DNA of 62,979 nt from Oscillatoriales cyanobacterium M59_W2019_021 (GCA_015295945.1 DVED01000151.1:1-62979), one strand, 5' to 3'. Positions 1 through 9,904 are shown, counted from the stretch's first letter. Program-made: numbers and translations. Notes: a model not told the origin generated them from the letters alone.

Positions 1-32
1 AGGTCTTTTCGCGTCGAGGGGATGGCTGGTAG

Positions 33-803
33 CTCGCTGTTCATTCTTCTACGCTACCTGTCTTCGACCGTTTGTCAACCCCACCACCTGAATGCTTACA
101 TTATCAAGATGATTTAAATATTCCATTTGTTCATATAGGTAACTATTTAGAAAGACATATCAACGTTGTCAAAAAAAATCAAAAGTTACTGATGAAACCT
201 TGGATTGCATTAGGCGGCATTGTGCCTAATTTGCTTCGCGCTCCTCAAGCAATTTCTCACTCACGAATACTAGAAAACCTTCTTCATTTTTGTCAGGAAT
301 TCAAAAATCAAAAACTCCACGTTTTTGGAATCGGTGGAACTGCAACCTTACATATTGCAGCTTTGCTAGGAATTCACTCTGTTGATTCAAGTGGTTGGAG
401 AAATCGAGCCGCTCGTGGCTTAATTCAGCTACCGGGGACGGGAGAACGAGTCATTGCCGACTTAGGAAATTGGCGAGGTCGTCGGTTAAGCGAAGACGAA
501 TTCAATCAGCTTAAAAACTGTCCTTGTCCAGCTTGTCGCCAGCATGGGGTAGAGGGTCTTAAGGCGAGTGGTGTTGTTGGATTTTCTAATCGAGCAACCC
601 ACAATTTATGGGTACTCTTGGAAGAAGCAAGACTGATAGAAGAACACTTGTTAGCCAGAACTTACAAAGATTGGTATAAAGAACATTTGGATAACACCAT
701 GTATCGTCCGCTAATCGATCGATTAGTTGAGACTTCTCTATCACAATATGCGGGTGCAATCGATTCACGCTTAATTTCCCTAAGCAATTGCCTGGAGTCA
801 TAG
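33..803 (+). CDS. TGT/DpdA-like protein, N-terminally incomplete
   Basis: This is the C-terminal part of a tRNA-guanine transglycosylase superfamily protein, closest in feel to the DpdA-type paralogues that insert 7-deazaguanines into DNA. The segment HVFGIGGTATLHIAALLG then VDSSGWRNRAARG matches the region of the TGT barrel carrying the catalytic Asp. CPCPAC followed 22 residues later by a His (ATHNL) is the TGT zinc site. Family members are roughly 350-400 residues, so about a third is missing at the front. The frame is blocked by TAG at 30-32, and the first usable codon is TTG at 72. Either the 5' half lies outside the window in another frame (a frameshift) or the gene is a remnant. Which nucleic acid it would act on cannot be told from here. 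No dpd partner genes follow; metH begins 40 bases downstream. Confidence 0.6.
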   Translation, partial: LAVHSSTLPVFDRLSTPPPECLHYQDDLNIPFVHIGNYLERHINVVKKNQKLLMKPWIALGGIVPNLLRAPQAISHSRILENLLHFCQEFKNQKLHVFGIGGTATLHIAALLGIHSVDSSGWRNRAARGLIQLPGTGERVIADLGNWRGRRLSEDEFNQLKNCPCPACRQHGVEGLKASGVVGFSNRATHNLWVLLEEARLIEEHLLARTYKDWYKEHLDNTMYRPLIDRLVETSLSQYAGAIDSRLISLSNCLES

Positions 804-842
804 GTAAAATTAGAGGACTAGCGTTTATCCTGATACCTGACC

Positions 843-3800
843 ATGAATAGCCCCTTCTTGCAACGACTCCACAGCGAAAATCGTCCCGTTCTCGTGTTTG
901 ACGGTGCGATGGGAACCAACTTGCAAGTGCAGAACCTCACTGCCGAGGACTTCGGTGGCGCAGAATACGAAGGGTGCAACGAATACCTCGTCCACACCAA
1001 ACCGGAAGCCGTCGCTAGGGTGCATCGGGGGTTTCTGGAAGCGGGTGCGGATGTCATCGAAACGGACACCTTCGGCGGCACTCCTGTGGTGTTGGCGGAG
1101 TACGACTTAGCCGACAAAGCTTACGAACTCAACAAAGCTGCCGCCGAACTGGCAAAGCGCCTCGCCACCGAATACTCTACGCCGGAAAAACCTCGCTTCG
1201 TAGCGGGTTCTATGGGACCGGGAACCAAGCTGCCAACCCTGGGACATATCGATTTCGATACGCTGCGGGATGCTTTCGTGGTTCAAGCTGAGGGATTGTA
1301 CGACGGTGGTGTCGATTTATTATTAGTAGAAACCTGTCAGGATGTATTGCAAGTTAAGGCAGCTTTAAATGCGATCGAAGAGGTTTTTACCAAAAAAGGA
1401 TCGCGTTTGCCGATTATGGTTTCGGTGACGATGGAATCTTTCGGCACGATGTTAGTCGGTTCTGAAATTAGCGCCGTTGTTTCGATTTTAGAACCCTACA
1501 ATATTGACATTTTGGGACTCAACTGCGCCACAGGTCCCGACTTGATGAAAAACCACATTCGCTATCTGTCGGAAAACTCCCCCTTTATCGTTTCTTGCGT
1601 TCCCAATGCCGGATTGCCGGAAAACGTTGGCGGACAGGCGCACTATCGCCTCACCCCGATGGAACTGCGGATGGCCTTGATGCACTTTGTGGAGGATTTG
1701 GGGGTCCAAATTATCGGTGGTTGTTGCGGCACTCGCTACGAACATATTGCGGCATTGGCGGAGGCTGCCAAAACCCTAAAACCCAAGGAACGCCAACCCC
1801 GTTACGAACCTTCCGCAGCCTCAATTTACAGTACCCAACCTTACATACAAGATAACTCATTTCTCATTGTTGGCGAACGTCTCAATGCCAGCGGTTCTAA
1901 GAAGTGTCGGGATTTACTCAATGCCGAAGATTGGGATGGATTAGTGGCGTTGGCGAAGTCTCAAGTCAAAGAAGGCGCACACATTCTGGATGTGAACGTG
2001 GACTATGTGGGACGGGATGGCGTGCGGGATATGCACGAGTTGGTATCTCGGATTGTGACCAATGTAAACTTGCCGCTAATGTTGGATTCGACGGAGTGGC
2101 AAAAGATGGAAGCGGGGTTAAAAGTTGCGGGGGGTAAATGTTTGTTAAACTCTACAAACTATGAAGATGGAGAGCCTCGTTTTTATAAGGTATTGGAGTT
2201 AGCTAAAAAGTACGGTGCGGGAATCGTTGTTGGGACGATCGATGAAGATGGCATGGCGCGAACGGCAGAGAAAAAATTTGAGATTGCTAAACGTGCGTAT
2301 GATGCAATCGTGGCTTATGGAATTCGTCCGGAAGAAATCTTTTTCGACCCCTTAGCTTTACCGATTTCGACGGGAATTGAAGAAGATCGCGCTAACGGAA
2401 CAGCGACGATCAAAGCGATTCGCCGTATCCGGGAAGAGTTGCCGGGATGTCATATTATTCTTGGAGTTTCTAATATTTCTTTCGGCTTGAATCCGGCGGC
2501 ACGACAGGTGTTGAATTCGGTGTTTCTCCACGAAGCGATACAGGTGGGAATGGATTCGGCGATCGTCAGTGCCAGTAAGATTTTACCTCTAGCAAAAATT
2601 GAAGCAGAACCGCAAGAAGTTTGCCGCAAACTGATTTACGACGATCGCGAATTTGACGGCGATATTTGTATCTACGATCCGCTAACGAAACTCACCCAAC
2701 TATTTGAAGGGAAAACGACAAAGCGAGATCGATCGGCTGATGAAAACCTTCCCGTTGAAGAACGCTTAAAACGTCACATTATCGACGGCGAACGTATTGG
2801 TTTGGAAGAACAACTCGCCAAAGCATTAGAACAATATCCCCCTCTGGAAATTATTAACGTTTTCCTTTTAGATGGCATGAAAGTGGTCGGGGAACTTTTC
2901 GGTTCCGGACAAATGCAACTTCCATTCGTCTTACAATCGGCACAGACGATGAAAGCGGCGGTTGCTTATCTCGAACCCTATATGGAAAAGTCGGAAGCGG
3001 GAGATAATGCCAAGGGAACGTTTATCATCGCGACTGTTAAAGGTGACGTTCACGATATCGGAAAGAATTTGGTCGATATCATCCTTTCCAATAACGGCTA
3101 TAAAGTCATCAACCTGGGAATTAAGCAACCCGTCGAGAACATCATCCAAGCGTACCGTGAACACAATGCCGACTGCATCGCCATGAGTGGCTTGTTGGTG
3201 AAATCTACGGCATTTATGAAAGATAATCTTGAAGTGTTTAACGAACAAGGGATTACCGTTCCCGTCATTTTAGGCGGTGCAGCATTAACTCCTAAATTCG
3301 TCTACGGAGATTGTCAAAATACGTATAAAGGACAAGTCATCTACGGCAAAGATGCGTTCTCCGATCTCAATTTTATGGATAAGTTGATGCCTGCAAAAGC
3401 GGCTGGAAATTGGGACGATATTCGCGGGTTTCTCGATGAAAATGGCTCGGCAAGCGAAGCGAAAGCTACCGACGACGAAGAAAGCTCGAAAACGTCTAAA
3501 AATGGAAAATCCAAAGCGAAAGATAATTTACCCGTCGATACGCGCCGTTCTGAAGCCGTAGAGATCGAAATCGATCGCCCAACTCCTCCTTTCTGGGGAA
3601 CCCAACTCTTGCAACCGGAAGATATTCCCCTAGAAGAATTGTACGGCTATTTAGACTTGCAAGCCTTAATCGCCGGACAGTGGCAGTTTCGCAAACCCAA
3701 GGAACAATCTCGGGAAGAATACGATGGATTCTTAGCTGAGAAAGTCTACCCGATTTTAGAAGAGTGGAAACATCGGATTGCCGAAGAAAAACTGTTACAT

Positions 3801-4394
3801 CCCCAAGCAATTTACGGTTATTTCCCCTGTCAATCAGATGGCAATTCTGTCCGCATTTATAAACCGGAAGAAGCCAAAACGGGAACTCTCACCCAACCCA
3901 TCGTTACTTGGGAATTCCCCCGACAAAAATCCGCACGTCGTCTTTGTATTGCCGACTTCTTCGCACTCCAGACAACGGGACATATTGATGTCTTCCCCAT
4001 GCAAGCGGTAACGATGGGAAATATTGCTACAGAATTCGCACAAAAACTATTTGCAGACGACCAATACACCGACTATTTATACTTTCACGGAATGGCAGTG
4101 CAAATGGCAGAAGCTTTAGCCGAATGGTTACACGCACGAATTCGCCGCGAGTTGGGATTTGGGGATAAAGAACCGGATAATATTCGCGATATTTTGGCAC
4201 AACGCTATCAAGGTTCTCGGTATAGTTTTGGCTATCCCGCTTGTCCGAATATCCAAGATCAGTACCAACAATTGGAGTTACTAGGGTGCGATCGCATTAA
4301 TCTCTATATGGATGAAAGCGAACAATTGTATCCCGAACAATCCACTACGGCAATTATTTGCTATCACCCCGTCGCGAAATATTTCACGGCTTAA
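843..4394 (+). CDS. metH: Cobalamin-dependent methionine synthase
   Basis: MetH transfers the methyl group of 5-methyltetrahydrofolate to homocysteine through cob(I)alamin in the cytosol, yielding methionine. All modules are visible in order over 1183 residues. The homocysteine-binding barrel carries zinc cysteines in GLNCATGP and [11 protein letters not shown] pterin-binding barrel begins near [15 protein letters not shown]. The cap and B12-binding domains contain [11 protein letters not shown], whose His is the lower axial cobalt ligand. The C-terminal reactivation (SAM-binding) domain ends with [12 protein letters not shown] low-complexity Glu/Lys/Ser linker lies between the B12 and reactivation domains, around residues 870-900. 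The length is normal for cyanobacterial MetH. No cobalamin riboswitch fits in the 40-base gap upstream. ahcY, which handles the other half of the methyl cycle, is at 26.3-27.5 kb but is not co-transcribed. Confidence 0.97.
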   Translation: MNSPFLQRLHSENRPVLVFDGAMGTNLQVQNLTAEDFGGAEYEGCNEYLVHTKPEAVARVHRGFLEAGADVIETDTFGGTPVVLAEYDLADKAYELNKAAAELAKRLATEYSTPEKPRFVAGSMGPGTKLPTLGHIDFDTLRDAFVVQAEGLYDGGVDLLLVETCQDVLQVKAALNAIEEVFTKKGSRLPIMVSVTMESFGTMLVGSEISAVVSILEPYNIDILGLNCATGPDLMKNHIRYLSENSPFIVSCVPNAGLPENVGGQAHYRLTPMELRMALMHFVEDLGVQIIGGCCGTRYEHIAALAEAAKTLKPKERQPRYEPSAASIYSTQPYIQDNSFLIVGERLNASGSKKCRDLLNAEDWDGLVALAKSQVKEGAHILDVNVDYVGRDGVRDMHELVSRIVTNVNLPLMLDSTEWQKMEAGLKVAGGKCLLNSTNYEDGEPRFYKVLELAKKYGAGIVVGTIDEDGMARTAEKKFEIAKRAYDAIVAYGIRPEEIFFDPLALPISTGIEEDRANGTATIKAIRRIREELPGCHIILGVSNISFGLNPAARQVLNSVFLHEAIQVGMDSAIVSASKILPLAKIEAEPQEVCRKLIYDDREFDGDICIYDPLTKLTQLFEGKTTKRDRSADENLPVEERLKRHIIDGERIGLEEQLAKALEQYPPLEIINVFLLDGMKVVGELFGSGQMQLPFVLQSAQTMKAAVAYLEPYMEKSEAGDNAKGTFIIATVKGDVHDIGKNLVDIILSNNGYKVINLGIKQPVENIIQAYREHNADCIAMSGLLVKSTAFMKDNLEVFNEQGITVPVILGGAALTPKFVYGDCQNTYKGQVIYGKDAFSDLNFMDKLMPAKAAGNWDDIRGFLDENGSASEAKATDDEESSKTSKNGKSKAKDNLPVDTRRSEAVEIEIDRPTPPFWGTQLLQPEDIPLEELYGYLDLQALIAGQWQFRKPKEQSREEYDGFLAEKVYPILEEWKHRIAEEKLLHPQAIYGYFPCQSDGNSVRIYKPEEAKTGTLTQPIVTWEFPRQKSARRLCIADFFALQTTGHIDVFPMQAVTMGNIATEFAQKLFADDQYTDYLYFHGMAVQMAEALAEWLHARIRRELGFGDKEPDNIRDILAQRYQGSRYSFGYPACPNIQDQYQQLELLGCDRINLYMDESEQLYPEQSTTAIICYHPVAKYFTA

Positions 4395-4406
4395 TTTCTA
4401 GAATTT

Positions 4407-4428
4407 AGGGTGATTTTTAATTCACCCT
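4407..4428 (+). terminator. Hairpin after metH
   Basis: AGGGTGA and TCACCCT form a perfect 7-bp stem around an 8-base T/A-rich loop, 13 bases after the metH stop codon. There is no T-run on the 3' side, so it is a weak intrinsic terminator or a processing hairpin between metH and the Uma2 gene. Confidence 0.4.
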
Positions 4429-4450
4429 CACAATCTATTTGGAGGTCGAA

Positions 4451-5101
4451 ATGCCAACAACGATCGAGATCCCTAAAAATCCATCTCCCCAACCCAACGC
4501 CGATCGCATTCTTCTCGAATCGATCGCTTGGGAGACTTACGAAGCTTTAGTTCGAGATTTAGAAAGTCAACCCGGATTGCGACTGACTTACGATCGGGGA
4601 CGCTTAGAAATTATGACTCCATTAGTTCCCCATGAAAGTTGCAAAAAATTAACGGGTCGTTTCATTGAAGCCTTAACCGAAGAACTCGAAATCGAAATTC
4701 GCAGCTTGGGATCTTTAACGTGTAAGCGTCGAGATTTGGCACGCGGTTTAGAACCCGACCAATGTTACTATATTCAGAACGAACTCGCAGTTCGAGGAAA
4801 AGATGAAATCGATTTCGAGCGAGATCCGCCGCCGGATTTGGCGATCGAAATTGATATTACTAACAGTTCGATCGACTGCATGGCCATCTATGCCGCTTTA
4901 GGCGTACCCGAACTCTGGCGTTATGATGGCAATCGCGTCATTATCTATCGATTAGAAAACCAAAATTATCGAGAATGCCATCGATCTCCTACGTTTCCAC
5001 AGATCGCTCCCGTTGAAATTTTGCGCTTTTTAGAGATGAGTCAAACGATGGGAGAAACCAGCTTGCTGCGATCATTTCGCCAATGGGTGAGAAGTCAATG
5101 A
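4451..5101 (+). CDS. Uma2-family (DUF820) putative endonuclease
   Basis: This 216-residue protein belongs to the Uma2/DUF820 family, which has a PD-(D/E)XK nuclease fold, is highly expanded in cyanobacteria and has no settled function. Supporting segments are AWETYEALVRDLESQPGLRLTYDRGRLEIMTPLVPHE at the front (quoted only for its YDRGRLEIM core), the ERDPPPDLAIEIDIT strand carrying the acidic active-site residues, and ALGVPELWRYDG near the end. A longer reading from TTG at 4439 would translate through the ribosome binding site. GGAG at 4441-4444 sits seven bases before ATG 4451, which fixes the start. The stop overlaps the ATG of a broken second Uma2 copy (ATGA), so the two were once translationally coupled. 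Confidence 0.88.
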   Translation: MPTTIEIPKNPSPQPNADRILLESIAWETYEALVRDLESQPGLRLTYDRGRLEIMTPLVPHESCKKLTGRFIEALTEELEIEIRSLGSLTCKRRDLARGLEPDQCYYIQNELAVRGKDEIDFERDPPPDLAIEIDITNSSIDCMAIYAALGVPELWRYDGNRVIIYRLENQNYRECHRSPTFPQIAPVEILRFLEMSQTMGETSLLRSFRQWVRSQ

Positions 5102-5350
5102 TTCAAAGTTTTCCCAAAACGATAACCTTCGATGAATTTATCGAGTAGTATTACGAACTGCATAACGGAATTCTTATCGAAATGCCTAAACCCACTGGCA
5201 AGCATTCTCGATTGGCAGGTTGGGTTAGCGGTCAGTTATTTCTAGAAATCGATCGCCGAGAATATCGTCGTTCATCTCAAAGGCGATCGAACTTTGGGTC
5301 TATACCCAATAACTTGAATTATATCGGCACAATCGTGACTTTGATGCTAT
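5098..5350 (+). pseudogene. Broken Uma2-family copy
   Basis: Starting at the ATG that overlaps the upstream Uma2 stop, the frame reads MIQSFPKTITFDEFIE, then TAG at 5146, then YYELHNGILIEMPKPTGKH and AGWVSGQLFLEIDRRE before drifting into unrelated sequence. ITFDEFIEWYP...YELH.G.I.EMPKPTGKH is the standard Uma2 N-terminus. Relative to that pattern a few codons around the stop are missing and the nuclease core is absent. It is a decayed tandem relative of the neighbouring gene, not a functional product. Confidence 0.7.
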
Positions 5351-5513
5351 AGCTATTAAGTGCATCTAGTGCAGTTGTCGTTACCCCAATGCACCGAATA
5401 ATAACTTCATTCGCATTTGGATGAGTTTGGAGTGCAGAACCGACGATTCCATCGAGCATGGGACGATTGATGCGAAGATTTTTGAACTCTCGAAAAACTT
5501 TGATATGTGCCAT
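5319..5513 (-). CDS. Unrecognised short reading frame
   Basis: This 64-residue frame begins MAHIKVFREFKNLRIN and has reasonable amino-acid composition, but I do not recognise a family and no clear Shine-Dalgarno precedes the ATG. It overlaps the decayed 3' part of the Uma2 pseudogene on the other strand, so it may be the intact start of a truncated gene or chance coding. Treat as doubtful. Confidence 0.25.
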   Translation of the reverse strand: MAHIKVFREFKNLRINRPMLDGIVGSALQTHPNANEVIIRCIGVTTTALDALNSYSIKVTIVPI

Positions 5514-5844
5514 GAGTCATCTCTGTTAGGAATAATCATATGGTCGGACTTCTTGCACTTTGTTCGGTCACTGCAAGAATGCAAATCGCAAAATTTATTC
5601 CTCCCTGTGTAGACTGACCGACAAATCGAGCCTACGTGTAGTATATAGTAAAAAATCACCAAACAAATAAATCGATAGAATTACTTTAGCAATCTTTTGG
5701 GGTTTTGAATTGAGAACCCTTACGGTCAAAGAGTTTCACCTTTGTATCCTAGTATAATTCTCTGAGAATTGCCTTCGAGTATTTCTATCGATCGCCACTC
5801 ATACTCGTTATGACACTATATAGAAAGAACGAGATCGCGCTACC
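5514..5844. other. AT-rich gap without a recognisable gene
   Basis: No start-to-stop frame with a plausible product was found on either strand. The base composition is AT-richer than the flanking genes. It looks like decayed sequence between the Uma2 remnants and the csaB region. Confidence 0.4.
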
Positions 5845-6006
5845 ATGCAACAGCAAATGCAACAATACATGGAATGGATGAAAACCGTCAATGGGTAATC
5901 TTTGCAGTCGATCGTCAATGGATTGGATGTTGCCAACACAGAGGTTACGCTGCCAGAGTTCGGAAAGAAAGCGGGGGAGCAGGTAGATATTTCCAGAAAA
6001 GAGTGA
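5845..6006 (+). pseudogene. Short frame interrupted by one in-frame stop
   Basis: ATG 5845 opens MQQQMQQYMEWMKTVNG, hits TAA at 5896, and continues in the same frame as SLQSIVNGLDVANTEVTLPEFGKKAGEQVDISRKE to TGA at 6004, just before the convergent end of csaB. Conservation of one frame on both sides of a single stop suggests a small gene recently broken by a nonsense change. Family not recognised. Confidence 0.3.
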
Positions 6007-6009
6007 AAC

Positions 6010-7056
6010 CTAACCCCGCAGCGATCGCAAAGCTTCCCGCAATAACTCTCGGTGCATCAAGGCACGATCGACCAAAGAGGCAATGCGATCGCGCCTTAGC
6101 GGCGATCCGTTGGCATACTGTTCCAACCACACTCTCGCGATTTCGTTAGCATCCTCGGGGATATCGTCCATCTTCCATCCCGGCATTTCCAACTCTTCCC
6201 TCAATCGATCGATTTTCGGATCGTAGCTGAGGGCAAAACAGCGACACCCTTCTGCCGCCGCCATAATCAAACTGTGTAAGCGCATCCCAATCGCCATTTC
6301 CACCCCTTGAAAAACCCCCTTTAACTGGCGCGGATCGGTCAAACTCAAAATCTGGCTGTTTCCAGCTAATCGATCATGAAGAAAACGAGCGATTTCAAGA
6401 TCTTGACTCGGTTGAAACGGTAAAAGTAAGATCAACGCACCTGTAGCTTTTTGCACTGTAATAACAGCGCGGGTCAAAGTTTCCAACCGTTGGGGGGTCA
6501 ATTTCGGGTGCGATCGCAGCGTCACCGCCACTCGAGGGGCGGGTAAATCCCACAACCCCTTCACGGGCAAGCTTTCCAGTGCCCATACTGGATCGGGGGC
6601 TAATAGTGCGGGAACGTTCCACTCCTGAAGCTGGAATGCTGACGCCCGATCGCGAACGCTAACCGCCTGACATCCCGAAAACGCCCGACGGGCAACCCAT
6701 TTCGTCAGCGATCGATTCAACGGTCCGATTCCCTGCGCCCAAGCGATCGTCTGTAACCCAAACCCCTGAGCCAGTCCCATCAATCCCGTATAATACAAAG
6801 GATTGAGAGCGCTAGTGGCATCTTGAACCAGCGATCCGCCACCCCAGATCAACAAATCCGATCGCCGCAGCAACGGCAACACCCGCAGCGATTTACGCGG
6901 ACAAACTTCCACCTGGTAGCGATCGCGAGTTTGCTTGGGATTGCCCGACAGCACTACAGGCGTCACGCACTCGGGCAGCATTTGCAACAAAGACGCCAGC
7001 AACGCCTCATCGCCCCCATTTCCCATCCCGTAATACCCGCACAAAACCCCTCGCAT
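6010..7056 (-). CDS. csaB: Polysaccharide pyruvyl transferase CsaB
   Basis: CsaB-type enzymes transfer pyruvate from phosphoenolpyruvate onto cell-wall-associated polysaccharide, creating a ketal used to anchor S-layer proteins. The protein starts RGVLCGYYGMGNGGDEALL, the typical N-terminal G-Y-x-G-x-GNxGDE nucleotide-binding motif. It also has LLIWGGGSLVQD, TIAWAQGIGPL and the C-terminal MAIGMRLHSLIMAAAEG strand common to the family. The length of about 348 residues is normal. Start choice: GTG 7077, ATG 7065 and ATG 7056 are all in frame; homologues begin at the equivalent of MRGVLCGYYG, so 7056 is preferred. It is a single gene on the minus strand, 89 bases downstream of cupB. Confidence 0.88.
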   Translation of the reverse strand: MRGVLCGYYGMGNGGDEALLASLLQMLPECVTPVVLSGNPKQTRDRYQVEVCPRKSLRVLPLLRRSDLLIWGGGSLVQDATSALNPLYYTGLMGLAQGFGLQTIAWAQGIGPLNRSLTKWVARRAFSGCQAVSVRDRASAFQLQEWNVPALLAPDPVWALESLPVKGLWDLPAPRVAVTLRSHPKLTPQRLETLTRAVITVQKATGALILLLPFQPSQDLEIARFLHDRLAGNSQILSLTDPRQLKGVFQGVEMAIGMRLHSLIMAAAEGCRCFALSYDPKIDRLREELEMPGWKMDDIPEDANEIARVWLEQYANGSPLRRDRIASLVDRALMHRELLREALRSLRG

Positions 7057-7100
7057 TTGACCCATCACTGCCCGCACCTAACTTTTACAAGTAATAATTT

Positions 7101-7145
7101 GGTAGGATGTGTTGAGGCACGAAACGCACCATCACCAATTACCCA
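7101..7145. repeat. Dispersed GTAGGRTGTGTTGAG...CGAAACGCACCAT repeat, copy 1
   Basis: GGTAGGATGTGTTGAGGCACGAAACGCACCAT (given in two parts: 7101-7120 and 7121-7132) is followed by ATTACCC-type repeats. The same unit recurs at 58171-58206. The internal pairing GGTGTGTT/AACGCACC lets it fold. It is a short intergenic element between cupB and csaB. Confidence 0.6.
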
Positions 7146-8279
7146 TTACCCATTAACATTTTCCACCCGAGAGGTAATCAAACGATTCATCCAAGTTTCC
7201 AAATACTGGCGATTGGCTTGCTGCTGTTCCAAATCCGTCGTCTCTAAAGGGTAGGGAGCGAGTCCTTTAATTGCCGCCGTGGTGACGCAAAACATAGACT
7301 TTTGAAACGTCTGGCAAATTTGCACCCGCAAATCGTCTTCGTTTCGTTTGCTTTTCCGAAACACTGCGTGCAAGTATTCGGGAATAAAATGCCGCATATC
7401 TTGCATGAGTTGAGTGGGCGGAATCCCCGCACCGCCGATTGGTAAGGGATCGGCATACAAAGCACCGTAGGTAAAATCGCTTTGATACAGGGGAATTTGA
7501 TAAGCTTGCGCGTTGTAGGAAATCGTCCCAGGAAAGGGCGTTCCTCGGAAGAATACAGCTTCGACATAGGGAACGGCAGTATCCATTAAAAAGGTTAATC
7601 CTGCCGATTTAGGAAGGATATCGTAAGTTTTACCTTTGATTTTGACGGCATAGGTAATTGGCTTGCTAGCATCGGCAACCAAGCCATCGAGAATGTGTTG
7701 GACGACTTGGGGAATGGTTTTAATTTCACCGCGATCGTAGCGATCGGACAGCGACATAAACATATCGCTCATCACCCGCCAAAACTGTCCCAAAGCGCTG
7801 TAGTAGGACATCATTCTCACTTGCTCGGGCAAAAATTCTGGAAATAGCTTGTGCAAGCCGAGTATGAAAATATTATTTTTAAATTTTGCTTGAATTGCCG
7901 CTTCTGCTAGTTGCTTGAATTCTGGCGTATCGACATACGAATCCAGTCCGCCGCCCCCATGCCAAAACATCGCTTTCATGCAATATTCGGCATATTCAAA
8001 GTTAATGCGATCGTGCCACCAATGACGGAATAATTTTTGAAAATTAACGTCCCCGTTAAAATATTTAAAAAATGGAAAAAAAACCAAAAACTGATTTTTG
8101 GATATGTAAATAAGATTGCGAGAGTAAGCATCGAGAACGATGCCGTAACTTTTGAGAATGCCGACGACTTCCAGAACGTTTTCGGGCGAGTCTTTGAGGA
8201 GAGCTTCGCCCGATTCCAATCGATGAACGTACTCGGCTAAGGGATGTTTGGACGGTTGAATTTTATCGGCACTTAACAT
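7146..8279 (-). CDS. cupB: CO2 hydration protein CupB (ChpX)
   Basis: CupA/CupB proteins bind to the distal end of specialised cyanobacterial NDH-1 complexes at the thylakoid and convert CO2 to bicarbonate using electron-transport energy, drawing CO2 into the cell. The sequence has the hallmark stretches HPLAEYVHRLESGEALL, FPFFKYFNGDVN, HWWHDRINFEYAEYCMKAM followed by a WHGGGGLDSY segment, and ADPLPIGGAGIPPTQLMQDM. At 377 residues it fits the shorter CupB/ChpX type rather than CupA/ChpY. It is the third gene of a leftward ndhF-ndhD-cup operon, and no cupS-like gene follows, again favouring the constitutive NDH-1MS' set. Assignment to CupB over CupA rests on length and context. Confidence 0.85.
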   Translation of the reverse strand: MLSADKIQPSKHPLAEYVHRLESGEALLKDSPENVLEVVGILKSYGIVLDAYSRNLIYISKNQFLVFFPFFKYFNGDVNFQKLFRHWWHDRINFEYAEYCMKAMFWHGGGGLDSYVDTPEFKQLAEAAIQAKFKNNIFILGLHKLFPEFLPEQVRMMSYYSALGQFWRVMSDMFMSLSDRYDRGEIKTIPQVVQHILDGLVADASKPITYAVKIKGKTYDILPKSAGLTFLMDTAVPYVEAVFFRGTPFPGTISYNAQAYQIPLYQSDFTYGALYADPLPIGGAGIPPTQLMQDMRHFIPEYLHAVFRKSKRNEDDLRVQICQTFQKSMFCVTTAAIKGLAPYPLETTDLEQQQANRQYLETWMNRLITSRVENVNG

Positions 8280-8281
8280 AA

Positions 8282-8394
8282 TTGGTCATTAGTCATTGGT
8301 CACTGGTCATTGGTCATTGGTCATTTGGGGTTTGAAGTAATAAGTAATAAGTTTGGGGTTTGGGGTTGGTCAATTACCCATTACCCATTACCTC
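8282..8394. repeat. Short tandem repeats between ndhD4 and cupB
   Basis: Runs of (T)GGTCATT, AGTAATA, GGGGTTT and ATTACCC units fill this gap. Similar mixtures occur at 9905-10092, 47563-47640, 58081-58260 and 61358-61390. They are STRR-like arrays of the type widespread in filamentous cyanobacteria. They are too short and irregular to be CRISPR. Confidence 0.75.
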
Positions 8395-9900
8395 TTAGTC
8401 GCGGGTCATCGATACCCGTTCGTTGACTGAAACGTGCGGTCTACCGTAGTCGGTGACGAGGGAGGCAATTTGCGGTTCGCTCCAGCGCGACATCCAATTG
8501 GGGACGATTCCCAGGACGATAATAAATAAGGATAGGACGATCGCCGGAATGCGATCGCCCCACCGCACCGGAGGCAAGTCGGTAACGGCATCCGAGAGAC
8601 GACCGAAAAAGACCTTATTAATCATCAACAAGAAGTACACGGCAGTCAAACCCGTGCCCACCATGCACAGTAACGTGGGAATGGGAAACAGGGGGAAACT
8701 GCTGCGGAAGATCAAAAATTCGGCGATAAAGCCCACCATACCGGGAATCCCGGCACTTGCCATCGCACCCAAAATCATCAAACTGCCAATCCACGGCAAA
8801 CCGCGTTCCGGGTTGAGCAAACCCCGCAACTGGTTGACATCGCGAGTTTTCGCCTTTTTGTAAACAATACCCACCAGGAAAAATAGCAACGCCGAAATCA
8901 AGCCGTGGGACACCATTTGGCATACTGCTGCCAGGAGACTGAGGCGGGTAGTCGCAGCAGCCGCCAGCAGGACGAACGCCATGTGAGCGATCGAAGAATA
9001 AGCCACCACCTTTTTCATATCCTGTTGGGCGATGGCACAAGATGCCCCGTACAAGGCGCTAACCGCCGCCCAAATCGCCAACCACGGCGCCAGATACGCC
9101 CAAGCTTCCAGAAATAAACCAATTCCAAACCGCAGCAAGCCGTAGGTTCCCAATTTCAACAATACCCCTGCCAACAGCATGGAAACCGGGGTTGAGGCTT
9201 CGACGTGGGCGTCGGGCAACCACGTATGGAAGGGGAAGAATGGGACTTTGATGCCGAATCCGATCAGCAAGACGATTAGTAGGGGTAGCTGTGTCTTTAA
9301 CGGAATGGCAGCAGAACGCAACTGCTCGTAGTCGAAACTTTCAGTTCCGGCAACCCACACCACCCCTAAGAAGGCGATCAAAATTAAAATTCCGGAAACG
9401 GCGGTATAAATGAGAAACTTGGTTGCCGCGTAACCCCGTCGCTGTCCGCCCCAAATGGCGATGAGAAAGTAGAGGGGGATGATTTCCAGTTCGTAGAATA
9501 GGAAAAAGAGCAATAAATCTTGTGCCAGAAATGCCCCGGTGACGCCGACATTTAAGAGCAAGATCAGAGCGTAGTAAAACCGAGGGCGATCGAGGGTGGG
9601 ACTGCTAGAGGCGATCGCGATAACCGTCAGCAAGCTATTGAGAAATAACAAAGGCAGCGATAAACCGTCTAGTCCCAACTGGTAGTTTAATCCCAACCAG
9701 TCTACCCACGGCACGAACTCGGTAAACTGCATTCCCGGTTGGCTCGGATCGAATTGCACGGCGATCGCGATCGTCAGCACGAGAAGAATACTCGAGACGA
9801 TCGTCGAGATCGATCGGTACTGCCTCGAATCGAGAGATCTCGGTCCGAATCCAATCAGAACTGCCGCAATAAACGGTATCCAAATTAAAGCGCTGAGCAT
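8395..9900 (-). CDS. ndhD4: NAD(P)H-quinone oxidoreductase subunit D4
   Basis: This 501-residue, roughly 14-helix antiporter-like subunit belongs to the membrane arm of NDH-1. Typical segments are FFLFYELEIIPLYFLIAIWGG, PFFPFHTWLPDAHVEAS, VAYSSIAHMAFVLL and MVSHGLISALLFFLVG. NdhD paralogues D3 and D4 define the CO2-uptake forms of NDH-1. Position between ndhF and cupB places this one in such a complex. The D4 label follows from adjacency to the CupB-type gene and from the divergent arrangement with ccmK2, which I recall from Nostoc-type genomes. D3 cannot be excluded from sequence reading alone. Confidence 0.88.
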   Translation of the reverse strand: MLSALIWIPFIAAVLIGFGPRSLDSRQYRSISTIVSSILLVLTIAIAVQFDPSQPGMQFTEFVPWVDWLGLNYQLGLDGLSLPLLFLNSLLTVIAIASSSPTLDRPRFYYALILLLNVGVTGAFLAQDLLLFFLFYELEIIPLYFLIAIWGGQRRGYAATKFLIYTAVSGILILIAFLGVVWVAGTESFDYEQLRSAAIPLKTQLPLLIVLLIGFGIKVPFFPFHTWLPDAHVEASTPVSMLLAGVLLKLGTYGLLRFGIGLFLEAWAYLAPWLAIWAAVSALYGASCAIAQQDMKKVVAYSSIAHMAFVLLAAAATTRLSLLAAVCQMVSHGLISALLFFLVGIVYKKAKTRDVNQLRGLLNPERGLPWIGSLMILGAMASAGIPGMVGFIAEFLIFRSSFPLFPIPTLLCMVGTGLTAVYFLLMINKVFFGRLSDAVTDLPPVRWGDRIPAIVLSLFIIVLGIVPNWMSRWSEPQIASLVTDYGRPHVSVNERVSMTRD

Positions 9901-9904
9901 TTTA

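Noticed and set aside
803-843. Possible cobalamin riboswitch for metH
   Set aside because: Only 40 bases separate metH from the preceding gene, and no B12-box-like sequence is present there or in the preceding coding region.
8282-8394. Regular short repeats that could suggest a CRISPR array
   Set aside because: Units are 6-9 bases, directly adjacent and variable, with no unique spacers; similar STRR-type arrays occur in at least five other gaps.
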